From Flavobacterium sp. (GTDB taxonomy: Bacteria; Bacteroidota; Bacteroidia; Flavobacteriales; Flavobacteriaceae), in the NCBI GenBank assembly GCA_024644655.1, contig JAHEHJ010000003.1:1-46895 (forward strand): 46,895 bases of DNA, in the 5' to 3' direction. A model generated the notes under the pieces. It did no database searches. It was not told the DNA's origin and was given only the letters and a program-made list of their open reading frames with translations. This document shows positions 1-8,029 of this stretch, one piece after another. Both the position numbers and the translations under genes were made by a program. The number at the start of each line of letters is the position of its first letter. Position 1 is the first letter of the stretch.

Positions 1-111
1 TTTCAAAAGGTAGATGTGGGGCAAACACCTTTTAGTTTTTTAAATAGTAAGAACGTATTGTTTGATTTGGTTATACAATATTACATCCTTTTACTGTTTA
101 AATGCAAATAA
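1..111 (+). CDS. Possible 3' end of a gene cut by the window edge
   Basis: Frame 1 is open from the first base to a TAA at 109-111, giving 36 residues that end in a hydrophobic stretch and Lys-Cys-Lys. The other frames here are broken by stops. I recognise no family and the piece is short, so it may be chance. No clear terminator follows it; the hairpin at 204-225 is better explained by the leftward pdxH. Confidence 0.2.
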   Translation, partial: FQKVDVGQTPFSFLNSKNVLFDLVIQYYILLLFKCK

Positions 112-203
112 AATCGATGAAATACATAAATAACACTCATACATAAATAATATTCTTACTTATTAGACGTAAAGATAAATATTTCCTAATAGGTAAAGAA
201 AAA

Positions 204-225
204 AAACCACTCAATTGAGTGGTTT
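204..225 (-). terminator. Intrinsic terminator of pdxH
   Basis: A perfect 22-bp palindrome (AAACCACTCAA and its complement) lies six bases past the pdxH stop. On the minus strand it is followed by a T run, as expected for a Rho-independent terminator. Confidence 0.8.
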
Positions 226-231
226 ATATTT

Positions 232-876
232 TTAAGGAGATAGTCGATTTATAGTCCAAATATAATCTTCTTGAAGTTGATACCGAATTCTATCATGAAG
301 TCTATTAGGTCTACCTTGCCAGAACTCAACTTCAATAGGTCTCACTAAAAAACCGCCCCAATATACAGGTCGAGAAATAATATCGTTAGAACAACTAGTC
401 TCTAATTCTTTCAATTTTTGGTCTAAATAATCACGTGAAGGTATAACTTCACTTTGATTTGAAACTACAGCCCCTAACTTACTCCCATCTGGTCGCGAAT
501 CAAAATATTGATTTGAAGTTTGTTCTGATGTTTTTTCGGCTATACCTTTTATAATAACTTGGCGTTCCATACTGTGCCAAAAAAAAGACAAACAAATATT
601 TGGGTTATTTTCAATAGCTTTTCCTTTTTCAGAATTGTAATTAGTATAAAACACAAAACCCTCTTCATTAAACTTTTTTAACAATACTACTCTAGATTTT
701 GGAAATCCATCTAATCCAATAGTAGCAACTGTCATTGCATTAACTTCTTCATTCCCCCCAAACTCTTCACATTCATAAAACCATTTATGGAAAAGATTGA
801 TTGGATCTTCAGGAATTTGAGTCTCTAAAAGTTCACTTTTCTCGTATGATTTTCTATAATTACTTAAATCTTTCAT
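232..876 (-). CDS. pdxH: Pyridoxamine 5'-phosphate oxidase
   Basis: This FMN-dependent cytosolic enzyme oxidises pyridoxamine 5'-phosphate or pyridoxine 5'-phosphate to pyridoxal 5'-phosphate. The 214-aa length is normal for the family. The N-terminal half carries the FMN-binding split-barrel segments (SRVVLLK, GFVFYTNYNSEKGKA). The C-terminus has the PdxH dimerisation segment with FWQGRPNRLHDR, whose Arg and His residues contact the substrate phosphate and PLP. It is the last gene of a leftward group after rnz, with a 123-bp gap, so it may have its own promoter. A strong terminator follows. I see nothing odd in it. Confidence 0.95.
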   Translation of the reverse strand: MKDLSNYRKSYEKSELLETQIPEDPINLFHKWFYECEEFGGNEEVNAMTVATIGLDGFPKSRVVLLKKFNEEGFVFYTNYNSEKGKAIENNPNICLSFFWHSMERQVIIKGIAEKTSEQTSNQYFDSRPDGSKLGAVVSNQSEVIPSRDYLDQKLKELETSCSNDIISRPVYWGGFLVRPIEVEFWQGRPNRLHDRIRYQLQEDYIWTINRLSP

Positions 877-999
877 TGTGTACGTTTCTATAGGGTAAAG
901 TTACTAAGTTTTAGGTTTCAAAAAAGGTTACGTAAAAACATGTAATTATGAACCCTATGAGGGTTTGGTATAGATTAGACTTTTAAAATAACTTTTTGA

Positions 1000-1908
1000 T
1001 TAATTGAATTCAAATATTTTACCATCATCTGCCAAATATGTTGTTGGAAAAATAGATGTGGCTTCTTCTTTAAACAATTCAATATTAGCGTAACGAGTAC
1101 TGTAATGCCCTAAAATTAATTGTTTTACGTTTGCTTTTAATGCTATTGTCGCAGCTTCTTTTGCTGTACTATGTTTTGTTTTTTGAGCTTTATCAGCTTC
1201 AGATTCTAAAAATGTGGCTTCATGATACAATACATCAACACCTTGTATAATAGGTATAATCAATTCATCATACATTGTATCACTACAAAAAGCGTAACTT
1301 TTTGGCTTAATAGGATCAAATGTGAGTTCTTCATTAGATAGTACAGTTCCATCTTCTAATGTTATGTCTTTACCATTTTTTATTTTCTGGTAATAACAAG
1401 AATCAATCTCATATTGATTTACAACATCAATATTTAACTTTCGATCACCAACTTTTTCTTGGAACAAGAATCCATTAGTGTATATACGATGACGCAAAGG
1501 GATTGTTTTTACTATAACTTTATCATCTTCATAGATAACCTCACTTTGCTTAGTCTCTAATTCATGAAAATACAAATCATACCCAGTAAAGGAATCTGCA
1601 TAGCGCAATTGGATTAATATAATTTCTTTAATACCTTTTGGTCCATAAATATGTAATTCTGTTTGTCTATTTAACAACATAAAAGTTGAAATCAAACCGA
1701 CTAAACCGTAAAAATGGTCTCCATGCAAATGGGATATGAAAATGTGATTAATTTTTGAGAATTTAAGTTTGTTCTTTCTCAATTGAACTTGAGTACCTTC
1801 ACCACAATCAATTAGAAACATACGGTTTCGTATTTCTAAAATTTGAGATGTTGGATTAGTAATAGTTCTTGGAGTTGCTGCATAACAGCCCAAAATAGTT
1901 AATTTCAT
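1000..1908 (-). CDS. rnz: Ribonuclease Z (tRNA 3' endonuclease)
   Basis: RNase Z removes the 3' trailer from tRNA precursors. The 302-aa protein is the short bacterial form of the metallo-beta-lactamase fold. It carries the zinc-binding motif SHLHGDHFYGL near residue 60, a later Asp in CSDTMYD, HEATF, and the final His in LGHYSTRY. The N-terminal LGCYAATP is typical of the family. The start lies 8 bp downstream of the preceding STAS-like gene, so the two are almost certainly co-transcribed. This pairing with a small STAS-like protein is common in Flavobacteriia as far as I recall. Confidence 0.95.
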   Translation of the reverse strand: MKLTILGCYAATPRTITNPTSQILEIRNRMFLIDCGEGTQVQLRKNKLKFSKINHIFISHLHGDHFYGLVGLISTFMLLNRQTELHIYGPKGIKEIILIQLRYADSFTGYDLYFHELETKQSEVIYEDDKVIVKTIPLRHRIYTNGFLFQEKVGDRKLNIDVVNQYEIDSCYYQKIKNGKDITLEDGTVLSNEELTFDPIKPKSYAFCSDTMYDELIIPIIQGVDVLYHEATFLESEADKAQKTKHSTAKEAATIALKANVKQLILGHYSTRYANIELFKEEATSIFPTTYLADDGKIFEFN

Positions 1909-1916
1909 AGTATTGT

Positions 1917-2264
1917 TTAAAATCCTAAGTCGCGTTCTATTTCTTCCATTTCAATAATATCATGAGCTTCTAATATCGTTGGAACTAAAGTTATGTTTTT
2001 AGGCACAGTATTAAAATTAACACTATTAGTCACTAATACTAATGACTTTTTTGCTTTACCATGAGTCTTTATTAAATCTACAAATAATTTTACATCATCT
2101 ATAGTAAGTTCTTTATCGTAGGATAAATCTAGAATTAGGTTTTGTGAAGTATAACTATGGTATTCACTTATAAGTTTTTGAAGAAAAGTATTGGTTTTAC
2201 CTTGAGTGTTTCTAATTATAGTAGTATGTCCTTTATGCTCAACTTTCATGATATTGTTTTTCAA
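1917..2264 (-). CDS. Small STAS-like protein next to rnz
   Basis: This is a 115-aa soluble protein with no signal peptide. Its alternating pattern (LILDLSYD, then a helix, then KSLVLVTNSV) resembles a STAS or anti-sigma antagonist fold, but I see no clear phosphorylatable serine motif. It is the first gene of the leftward rnz group and ends 8 bp before the rnz start. In related genomes the family is sometimes labelled ribonuclease Z purely because of this position; the metal motifs are absent, so that label is not supported. The function is unknown. Confidence 0.8.
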   Translation of the reverse strand: MKNNIMKVEHKGHTTIIRNTQGKTNTFLQKLISEYHSYTSQNLILDLSYDKELTIDDVKLFVDLIKTHGKAKKSLVLVTNSVNFNTVPKNITLVPTILEAHDIIEMEEIERDLGF

Positions 2265-2358
2265 TTTTTATGACAAGGCTAAATTACTAAGAAAATGTCA
2301 TTTTTTGTTTTTTTTATAGGTCTATATACTTCTCATATATGTCGTTCATAGAAGATAC

Positions 2359-2390
2359 GTGTTTTTCATCGGAAAAAGCACTGTTTTTTT
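2359..2390 (+). other. Terminator-like hairpin in the leader of copy 1
   Basis: GTGTTTTTC (2359-2367) pairs with GAAAAAGCAC (2372-2381), leaving a 4-base loop and one bulged G. TG and seven T's follow, which is the layout of an intrinsic terminator. It sits about 130 bp before the likely promoter. It could insulate the unit from upstream transcription, act as an attenuator, or end a small RNA. The same hairpin is at 3259-3290 in copy 2. Confidence 0.5.
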
Positions 2391-2512
2391 ACCCAATTAT
2401 AGACAAACGACACAAAAAAAACGCTGAAAACCCCCGAATTCATTGGTTTTGTGCTTTTAACGAGTTTTGATGTTAGTTACCGAAAAAATTTCTGCTGTGA
2501 GTACTCTAGCCG

Positions 2513-2520
2513 TAGTTTTG
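2513..2520 (+). promoter_or_regulatory. Probable -7 promoter box of copy 1
   Basis: TAGTTTTG matches the Bacteroidota -7 consensus TAnnTTTG and lies 31 bp before the ATG. This would give a short A-rich 5' UTR without Shine-Dalgarno. I see no good TTG at -33, so activation or another sigma factor is possible. Confidence 0.5.
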
Positions 2521-2551
2521 AATCAGAAATAACAACTAAAACAAATTAATT

Positions 2552-2914
2552 ATGACAACAACTAATAACACAACAACTCAAACTAACGTAAGATTATTTG
2601 TTTTATTCGTATTATTAGTAGTTTCATCAACTGGAGTTTTTGGACAAAACACTACAACTGTTTTACCTGCTACTACTTCAACTCAAGTTTCTATTTCTAA
2701 AGAAGCTACAATGACTATCACTTCAGAAAATACTGTTGCTTCTAATTCTGATTTCGCAGTTTGGTTTACAGGTGCTCAAAGCACTAACAATGTTAAAACA
2801 ACTGCTACTAACTTCGGAAAAAAACAATTAATTAATTCAGGTGTTAAAACTAACAGTGTTTTAATTAGATCTTTCTTGAAAAAAGTTATTTCTCAAGAAA
2901 CTAGCGTTGCATAA
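2552..2914 (+). CDS. Small Thr/Asn-rich exported protein, copy 1
   Basis: I do not recognise this 120-aa protein. It begins with an unusual polar, Thr/Asn-rich stretch (residues 1-12). A hydrophobic signal segment follows (about 13-30), with a likely signal peptidase I cut after VFG at residue 31. The mature part of about 89 residues is rich in Thr, Ser, Asn and Val, has no cysteine, and ends with a basic-hydrophobic segment containing RSFLKK. Codon choice (GTT, GCT, ACT, AAC) looks like that of a highly expressed gene. The protein is 100% identical to that at 3452-3814. It has its own promoter-like box and a strong terminator, so each copy is probably monocistronic. Export to periplasm or surface is inferred from the signal peptide only. 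Confidence 0.8.
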   Translation: MTTTNNTTTQTNVRLFVLFVLLVVSSTGVFGQNTTTVLPATTSTQVSISKEATMTITSENTVASNSDFAVWFTGAQSTNNVKTTATNFGKKQLINSGVKTNSVLIRSFLKKVISQETSVA

Positions 2915-2960
2915 TTTTAGTTAAGATTATAAATATAATTTGGTCGTTTTGAAAACGGAA

Positions 2961-2990
2961 AGAGTCCTCGAATACGAGGACTCTTTTTTT
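2961..2990 (+). terminator. Terminator of copy 1
   Basis: A perfect 10-bp stem (AGAGTCCTCG, loop AATA, complement at 2975-2984) is followed by a T run. Relative to the copy 2 terminator, one stem pair has changed from G-C to A-T on both arms, a compensatory change. Confidence 0.9.
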
Positions 2991-3237
2991 AAATTATAAT
3001 TTGTCAAAATTCAATCCATATCTTCTGCTTCTTTATACTTATTGCCTGAATTAATGATAATATAAACTTTAAAACATTACCAATATAGTTACATCTATTT
3101 AGTTAGAATACTTTTGATTTTCAAATAGCCCTAAAAATCACTACTCTAATTAGTAATTCATTTCGCATTGAGTAATTTATAAAATTATTGATTTAACAGC
3201 TATTTCACCTTTTATATAAGTCTTTTTACATTCTTAG
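2991..3237. other. AT-rich spacer between the tandem units
   Basis: This 247-bp spacer has no convincing open frame, RNA gene or long inverted repeat. Its last 30 bases (TTTTATATAAGTC...) weakly resemble the bases just before copy 1 (TTTTATAGGTC...), suggesting a diverged extension of the unit. Confidence 0.6.
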
Positions 3238-3258
3238 TATGTCGTTCATAGAAGATAC

Positions 3259-3290
3259 GTGTTTTTCATCGGAAAAAGCACTGTTTTTTT
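3259..3290 (+). other. Terminator-like hairpin in the leader of copy 2
   Basis: Base-for-base copy of the hairpin at 2359-2390, with the same 9-bp stem, ATCG loop and T run. Here it would act on transcripts arriving from the spacer or from read-through of copy 1. Confidence 0.5.
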
Positions 3291-3412
3291 ACCCAATTAT
3301 AGACAAACGACACAAAAAAAACGCTGAAAACCCCCGAATTCATTGGTTTTGTGCTTTTAACGAGTTTTGATGTTAGTTACCGAAAAAATTTCTGCTGTGA
3401 GTACTCTAGCCG

Positions 3413-3420
3413 TAGTTTTG
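3413..3420 (+). promoter_or_regulatory. Probable -7 promoter box of copy 2
   Basis: TAGTTTTG lies 31 bp before the second ATG, identical in sequence and position to the box of copy 1. Confidence 0.5.
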
Positions 3421-3451
3421 AATCAGAAATAACAACTAAAACAAATTAATT

Positions 3452-3814
3452 ATGACAACAACTAATAACACAACAACTCAAACTAACGTAAGATTATTTG
3501 TTTTATTCGTATTATTAGTAGTTTCATCAACTGGAGTTTTTGGACAAAACACTACAACTGTTTTACCTGCTACTACTTCAACTCAAGTTTCTATTTCTAA
3601 AGAAGCTACAATGACTATCACTTCAGAAAATACTGTTGCTTCTAATTCTGATTTCGCAGTTTGGTTTACAGGTGCTCAAAGCACTAACAATGTTAAAACA
3701 ACTGCTACTAACTTCGGAAAAAAACAATTAATTAATTCAGGTGTAAAAACTAACAGTGTTTTAATTAGATCATTCTTGAAAAAAGTTATTTCTCAAGAAA
3801 CTAGCGTTGCATAA
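3452..3814 (+). CDS. Small Thr/Asn-rich exported protein, copy 2
   Basis: The 120-aa product is identical to that of the upstream copy: polar Thr/Asn-rich N-terminus, hydrophobic signal segment at about 13-30, predicted cleavage after VFG, and a cysteine-free mature chain. The DNA differs by two silent changes (a Val and a Ser codon). It is followed by a terminator shared with the convergent Smr-domain gene. Two identical products from two complete transcription units suggest a need for dosage, or homogenisation by recombination. The function is unknown. Confidence 0.8.
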   Translation: MTTTNNTTTQTNVRLFVLFVLLVVSSTGVFGQNTTTVLPATTSTQVSISKEATMTITSENTVASNSDFAVWFTGAQSTNNVKTTATNFGKKQLINSGVKTNSVLIRSFLKKVISQETSVA

Positions 3815-3860
3815 TTTTAGTTAAGATTATAAATATAATTTGGTCGTTTTGAAAAACGGA

Positions 3861-3890
3861 AAAAGTCCTCAGTTAAGAGGACTTTTTTTT
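3861..3890 (+). terminator. Terminator of copy 2, probably bidirectional
   Basis: AAAAGTCCTC (3861-3870), a six-base loop and GAGGACTTTT (3877-3886) are followed by T's. The A run on the other side lets it also serve the leftward gene ending at 3890. Confidence 0.85.
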
Positions 3891-4435
3891 TATTTTATAT
3901 TTTGTTTAAAATAAACTTCAGTGGCGCCTAATCCATATTTCTGATAATTGGCATCTTGAAAAGTTATATTATCAAAACGACCGAGCATGAAATCAAGTTC
4001 TGATTTCAATACACCTTCACCTACTCCATGTATAAACACTATTTTAGGAATCCTATTTCTTATAGCAAACTCCACATGGCGCTTTGCCGTTTCTGCCTGT
4101 AAAGTTAAAATATCATAGTTATTCATTCCTTTATAATTCTTGACAAGTTTTTCAATATGTAAATCAAATTCCGGTACTGGAATTTCCTTTTTTGATTTCT
4201 TTTCTTTAGCTATATAATTAGGTTTACCAACTTCTTTCTCTAATATCACCTGAGATTTATTAAACGAAAAGCTCATGGTATTTCCATTATCTATCTTTAT
4301 AAGCTCATTCCTTTTATAAGACATATTAAAACCGTCTGTTGTCTCTATGGTGATATGTATACCATCTATTGCAATTACTACACCATCAATTGCATCATCT
4401 AATACTGAAACCTTATCCCCTATTATTATCATCAT
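3890..4435 (-). CDS. Smr-domain protein with N-terminal DUF2027-like region
   Basis: This is a 181-aa soluble protein. Residues 1-65 form a beta-rich region (GDKVSVLDD, MSYKRNELI) like the DUF2027 portion of Bacteroidota Smr proteins. After a Lys-rich linker, residues about 95-181 form a Smr (small MutS-related) domain with the FDLHIEKL and IHGVGEGVLKSEL motifs. Smr domains bind nucleic acid, and some are nucleases acting on branched DNA or in ribosome rescue; the substrate here cannot be told. The start overlaps the upstream small membrane protein gene by 23 bp, so the two are translationally linked. Confidence 0.85.
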   Translation of the reverse strand: MMIIIGDKVSVLDDAIDGVVIAIDGIHITIETTDGFNMSYKRNELIKIDNGNTMSFSFNKSQVILEKEVGKPNYIAKEKKSKKEIPVPEFDLHIEKLVKNYKGMNNYDILTLQAETAKRHVEFAIRNRIPKIVFIHGVGEGVLKSELDFMLGRFDNITFQDANYQKYGLGATEVYFKQNIK

Positions 4436-4628
4436 TTTCTTCTTCTAAAGTTTCTTCTTGTTTTTTTTCTGTACCATGATGTAATGTCTTAGCACTTAAT
4501 TGCATCATTCCATACATAAAAACTACAATAGCAACAATTAATATAAATATATTAGGCTTTGTCTTTGATTGTTCAATTAGGCCTACAATGATGGCCACAA
4601 CCATTATGGGATATATAATTTTTTTCAT
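4413..4628 (-). CDS. Small two-TM membrane protein upstream of the Smr gene
   Basis: This 71-aa protein has two hydrophobic segments (about 5-19 and 27-44) separated by a short Lys-containing loop, then an acidic Glu/Asp/Asn-rich tail. I do not recognise a named family. Its 3' end overlaps the Smr-domain gene by 23 bp, so it is probably co-transcribed and possibly coupled with it. It is likely an inner-membrane protein of unknown role. Confidence 0.7.
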   Translation of the reverse strand: MKKIIYPIMVVAIIVGLIEQSKTKPNIFILIVAIVVFMYGMMQLSAKTLHHGTEKKQEETLEEENDDNNRG

Positions 4629-4657
4629 TACTATTTATTTTGTTTTCAAAAATAAAA

Positions 4658-4679
4658 AAACCAGCAATATTGCTGGTTT
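4658..4679 (-). terminator. Intrinsic terminator of rocD
   Basis: Perfect 22-bp palindrome (AAACCAGCAAT and complement), ten bases past the rocD stop, with a T run on the minus strand. Confidence 0.85.
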
Positions 4680-4689
4680 ATATTCTGGT

Positions 4690-5970
4690 TTAATTCTCAA
4701 ATGAATGTAAAGTATTAGTAATGATAGAAACACAATCTAATAATTGTTCTTCACTCATAACTAATGGGGGGGCAAAACGAATAATATTTCCATGGGTTGG
4801 TTTAGCCAACAAGCCATTTTCAGCTAACTTCATACATATATTCCATGCAGTATCACTTTCTTCTGTATCATTAATTACTACAGCATTTAATAATCCTTTA
4901 CCACGTACTAAAGTAGCGATATTGGATGTTTCAATATATTTTGACAATTCAGCACGAAATAAAGTCCCCATATGTCTAGCATTTTGAGCTAAATTTTCAT
5001 CTGACACCACTTCTAAAGCTGCTATTGCAACAGCTGCTGCTACTGGATTTCCTCCAAATGTAGATCCATGCTGTCCTGGCTTAATAACATTCATAATCTC
5101 ATTATTGGCTAAAACTGCTGAAACAGGATATGCTCCCCCTGAAAGTGCTTTCCCCAAAATTAAAATATCAGGTGTTGTATAAGTTGCTTGTTTTTCACAT
5201 TGCTTTTCACAAGAACAATTTCCACAAACAGCCAATAATGATCCAGTTCTTGCAATACCTGTTTGTACTTCATCAGCTATGAATAAAACATTGTTTGTCA
5301 CACATAATGCTTTTGCTTTTGCCAAATAGTCTTCACTTGGTACATAAACACCTGCTTCACCTTGAATGGGCTCTACCAAAAATCCTGCAATATTTTTTGA
5401 AGACAAAAGGGCTTGTTCTAATGCGCTTATATCATCATAAGGTATTTTTATAAATCCTTCTGTATAAGGTCCAAAGTTTTTTCTTGCATTTTCATCATTT
5501 GAAAATGAAATAATAGTAGTGGTTCTTCCATGAAAATTACCATCACAAACAATGATTTGAGCTGCATTTTCTGAAATTCCCTTCTTTTCATAAGCCCATT
5601 TTCTACAAATTTTCAAGGCTGTCTCAACAGCTTCAGCACCTGTATTCATTGGTAGCACTTTATCAAAACCAAAATACTTTGTAACAAATTCTTCGTAAAC
5701 CCCTAGTTTGTCATTATAAAAAGCACGGGATGTTAAGGTTAGTGTTTGAGCTTGTTCAATCATTGCTCCCACAATTTTAGGATGGCAATGCCCTTGATTA
5801 ACAGCTGAATATGCCGATAAAAAATCATAGTATTTCTTTCCTTCAGTATCCCAAACATACACACCATCTCCTTTACTTAAAACAACCGGTAGTGGGTGAT
5901 AATTATGTGCTCCATATTGGTCTTCTAAAGCAATTGCTTCAGCGGCGCTTCTTTTTTCTAAAACTGACAT
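4690..5970 (-). CDS. rocD: Ornithine aminotransferase
   Basis: This PLP-dependent class III aminotransferase converts ornithine and 2-oxoglutarate to glutamate semialdehyde and glutamate, linking arginine and proline metabolism. Visible motifs are [15 protein letters not shown] entry residues ([10 protein letters not shown]), [41 protein letters not shown], the PLP-binding Asp in FIADEVQTG, the catalytic Lys in [10 protein letters not shown], and [10 protein letters not shown] chose the ATG at 5970 (MSVLEKRS) because the frame's upstream extension to 6051 adds 27 polar residues absent from the family. An insertion after ARTGSLLAV carries a Cys cluster ([13 protein letters not shown]), not found in RocD of Bacillus. 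It is followed by its own terminator. Confidence 0.93.
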   Translation of the reverse strand: MSVLEKRSAAEAIALEDQYGAHNYHPLPVVLSKGDGVYVWDTEGKKYYDFLSAYSAVNQGHCHPKIVGAMIEQAQTLTLTSRAFYNDKLGVYEEFVTKYFGFDKVLPMNTGAEAVETALKICRKWAYEKKGISENAAQIIVCDGNFHGRTTTIISFSNDENARKNFGPYTEGFIKIPYDDISALEQALLSSKNIAGFLVEPIQGEAGVYVPSEDYLAKAKALCVTNNVLFIADEVQTGIARTGSLLAVCGNCSCEKQCEKQATYTTPDILILGKALSGGAYPVSAVLANNEIMNVIKPGQHGSTFGGNPVAAAVAIAALEVVSDENLAQNARHMGTLFRAELSKYIETSNIATLVRGKGLLNAVVINDTEESDTAWNICMKLAENGLLAKPTHGNIIRFAPPLVMSEEQLLDCVSIITNTLHSFEN

Positions 5971-6108
5971 TGTAATTGAATTATCATCTGAACTCTTTCC
6001 AGATGTATTTATTAAATCGCAATTCCTTCTTATTGGAGAGAAATCATCCATTAGATTAGCAAAAATATAAAAAGTAAGTCATACTAATTCTATTGCAAGT
6101 GAATTCGT

Positions 6109-7365
6109 TTATGAAACACACTGTAAATACAATAAAGCAATAGCTGCAACAGTCATAACTACAAATGCAATTCCTCCTAAAATATTAGATATTTTACTAT
6201 TTGTAAATTTACCCATAACCGCTTTGTTGTTTGAAATGTGCAAAATTATTGCTATTAAAACAGGGGCTGTCATGCCATAAAGTATAGCGGTATATAGTAA
6301 TGCTTTTACAGGTGATATTCCAACATAATTAAGTGATAATCCCAATAATAATGAAACAGCCATTACTAAATAAAATGCTTTCGCTTCATGAAATTTTTTA
6401 TCCAATCCTTGTTCCCAACCAAAGGTTTCCGTAATAATATAGGACAAAGAGCCACTTAAAACAGGAATTGCTAAAAGGCCAGTGCCAATAACTCCAATGG
6501 CAAACAATAAATAGGCAAAATTTCCAGCCAATGGTTTTAAAGCAGCAGCAGCTTGCTCTACAGTATCAATTTGATGAATACCTCCTTTAAACAAAACTGT
6601 TCCAGTTGTCAATATAATAAAAAACATCACCACACCCGAAAAGGTCATACCAAAATCAACATCTTGCTTCATATCATGTATGATTTTTTTATTTACAATA
6701 AGATGTCGTTTTTTATGACTCATCTCTTCCACTTCCATTGAAGCTTGCCAAAAAAACAAATAAGGTGAAATGGTAGTTCCAAGTATTCCTACTAGAATGC
6801 TCAAAAAAGCACTATTGAATTCAATAGTTGGAATAAAAGTATGTTTTATAATATCCATACAGTCTTGTTTAAATAAAAAAGGAACTATTAAATACACTAA
6901 TAATACAATACATAAATATTTAAGTGTAGCAGCTATTTTTTGGTAAGGCAAATAAATAATTAGAAATAATAATAAAATGGTAAACAGTATACTAAAAAAA
7001 CTAGCTTGTATTTTAGGAAACAGCAAATTACCAACAGCTCCCATTCCTGCTATATCAGCACCTATATTCATAACAATAGCAGGGAAACTAAATAATAACA
7101 TAACATACAAAACTGGCTTTGGATAATGCTTTTTTAGAGCTCCTGTCAAACCTTGAGAAGTAACCAAACCAATCTTAGCACACATTTGTTGAATAGCTGC
7201 CATTAAAGGAAATGCAATGATTGATGTCCACAAAGTAGAAAGTCCATACATCGCACCAGCTTGAGAATAAGTTGCTATTCCAGAGGGATCATCATCACTA
7301 GCACCCGTAATCAATCCAGGACCTAATATTTTCCAAAAACGAAGTAGTTTGTTTGGATGTTTCAT
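6109..7365 (-). CDS. Nramp-family divalent metal transporter, divergent type
   Basis: This is a 418-aa inner-membrane protein with about 11 hydrophobic segments and the Nramp opening GPGLITGASDDDPSG. In classical Nramp (MntH) the first-helix motif is DPGN and helix 6 carries a metal-coordinating Met-Pro-His. Here the first reads DDDPSG and the second appears as TTISPYLFFWQASME, so the soft Met ligand is absent. The fold supports ion transport, but Mn/Fe selectivity should not be assumed; the protein belongs to an Nramp-like side branch. It lies 57 bp after the rocD start region in the same direction. No regulatory site is obvious. Confidence 0.8.
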   Translation of the reverse strand: MKHPNKLLRFWKILGPGLITGASDDDPSGIATYSQAGAMYGLSTLWTSIIAFPLMAAIQQMCAKIGLVTSQGLTGALKKHYPKPVLYVMLLFSFPAIVMNIGADIAGMGAVGNLLFPKIQASFFSILFTILLLFLIIYLPYQKIAATLKYLCIVLLVYLIVPFLFKQDCMDIIKHTFIPTIEFNSAFLSILVGILGTTISPYLFFWQASMEVEEMSHKKRHLIVNKKIIHDMKQDVDFGMTFSGVVMFFIILTTGTVLFKGGIHQIDTVEQAAAALKPLAGNFAYLLFAIGVIGTGLLAIPVLSGSLSYIITETFGWEQGLDKKFHEAKAFYLVMAVSLLLGLSLNYVGISPVKALLYTAILYGMTAPVLIAIILHISNNKAVMGKFTNSKISNILGGIAFVVMTVAAIALLYLQCVS

Positions 7366-7404
7366 TTGTTGTTTTTACTAGCAATTTACAACATAAAAAG
7401 AGAG

Positions 7405-7953
7405 TTAAGACTTATCTTGAAACATTTTCAATAATACATTTACAGTATTCCAATTACGAGTAGTAGACATTACATTCATATTTTTCTCAATCCATTTATT
7501 ATCCAGACGAGTTTTAGCTGGTGAAGTATCATATTTAAGATATATTCGTTTACCATCTAACTGAATTTCATCGGGCTTGATAAAATTTAAATTAAGCTGG
7601 GTTATCATGTTTTCGGGTAATTCAGCCGATATAAAAGAAACATATAATTTTTTCAAATCAACTTCTGTATCTTGTAGAAATAAATTACGATCCAAACAGG
7701 CTTGTAATTCTTCTATAGCAACCATTATTACTGGTACATCGTGTCCAAATTGTTTAAATATCTCTTGTTTGATTAAAAAACCAACCTTTGATGGACTTTC
7801 TTCATCAGTATCTACAAAAACATTTCCAGATTGAATATAAGTAACTACTTGTGTAAAACCAATACCCTCTAATGCTTTTTTCAAAGCATCCATTTTTATC
7901 ATTTTATGCCCTGAAACATTTATGCCTCGGAGAAGTGCCAAGTAGGTTCTCAT
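7405..7953 (-). CDS. DUF1697 family protein
   Basis: This 182-aa soluble protein begins with the family signature YLALLRGINVSGHKMIKMDAL, followed by YIQSGNVFVD. The family is widespread, structurally characterised and without known function. The length is normal. It is leftward and 39 bp upstream of the Nramp-like gene, so the two may share a transcript. It is divergent from rlmD, with 76 bp between the starts. Confidence 0.88.
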   Translation of the reverse strand: MRTYLALLRGINVSGHKMIKMDALKKALEGIGFTQVVTYIQSGNVFVDTDEESPSKVGFLIKQEIFKQFGHDVPVIMVAIEELQACLDRNLFLQDTEVDLKKLYVSFISAELPENMITQLNLNFIKPDEIQLDGKRIYLKYDTSPAKTRLDNKWIEKNMNVMSTTRNWNTVNVLLKMFQDKS

Positions 7954-8029
7954 GTATTTATTTTTCTATAAAATTATATTTTTTTCCTAAATCAATGTCA
8001 AGTTTTAGCCAATAGTTTATTTTTGCGCT

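Larger units (their letters stand above)
2338..2955 (+). repeat. Tandem unit, copy 1 (leader plus small exported-protein gene)
   Basis: The 618 bases are identical to 3238-3855 except for two synonymous changes, at 2845 and 2872 (T here, A in copy 2). The offset is exactly 900 bp. The unit holds about 214 bp of non-coding leader, the whole coding region and the start of the 3' UTR. Beyond the unit, upstream sequence and terminators are only loosely similar between copies. Confidence 0.98.
3238..3855 (+). repeat. Tandem unit, copy 2
   Basis: Second copy of the 618-bp unit at 2338-2955, in the same orientation. All 214 leader bases are identical, and the coding region differs only at third codon positions 3745 and 3772. 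The sharp drop in identity just outside the unit argues against simple recent duplication of a larger block. Confidence 0.98.

Noticed and set aside
5971..6051. 27-residue N-terminal extension of ornithine aminotransferase
   Set aside because: It has no counterpart in the family, and the conserved sequence begins right after the internal ATG at 5970.
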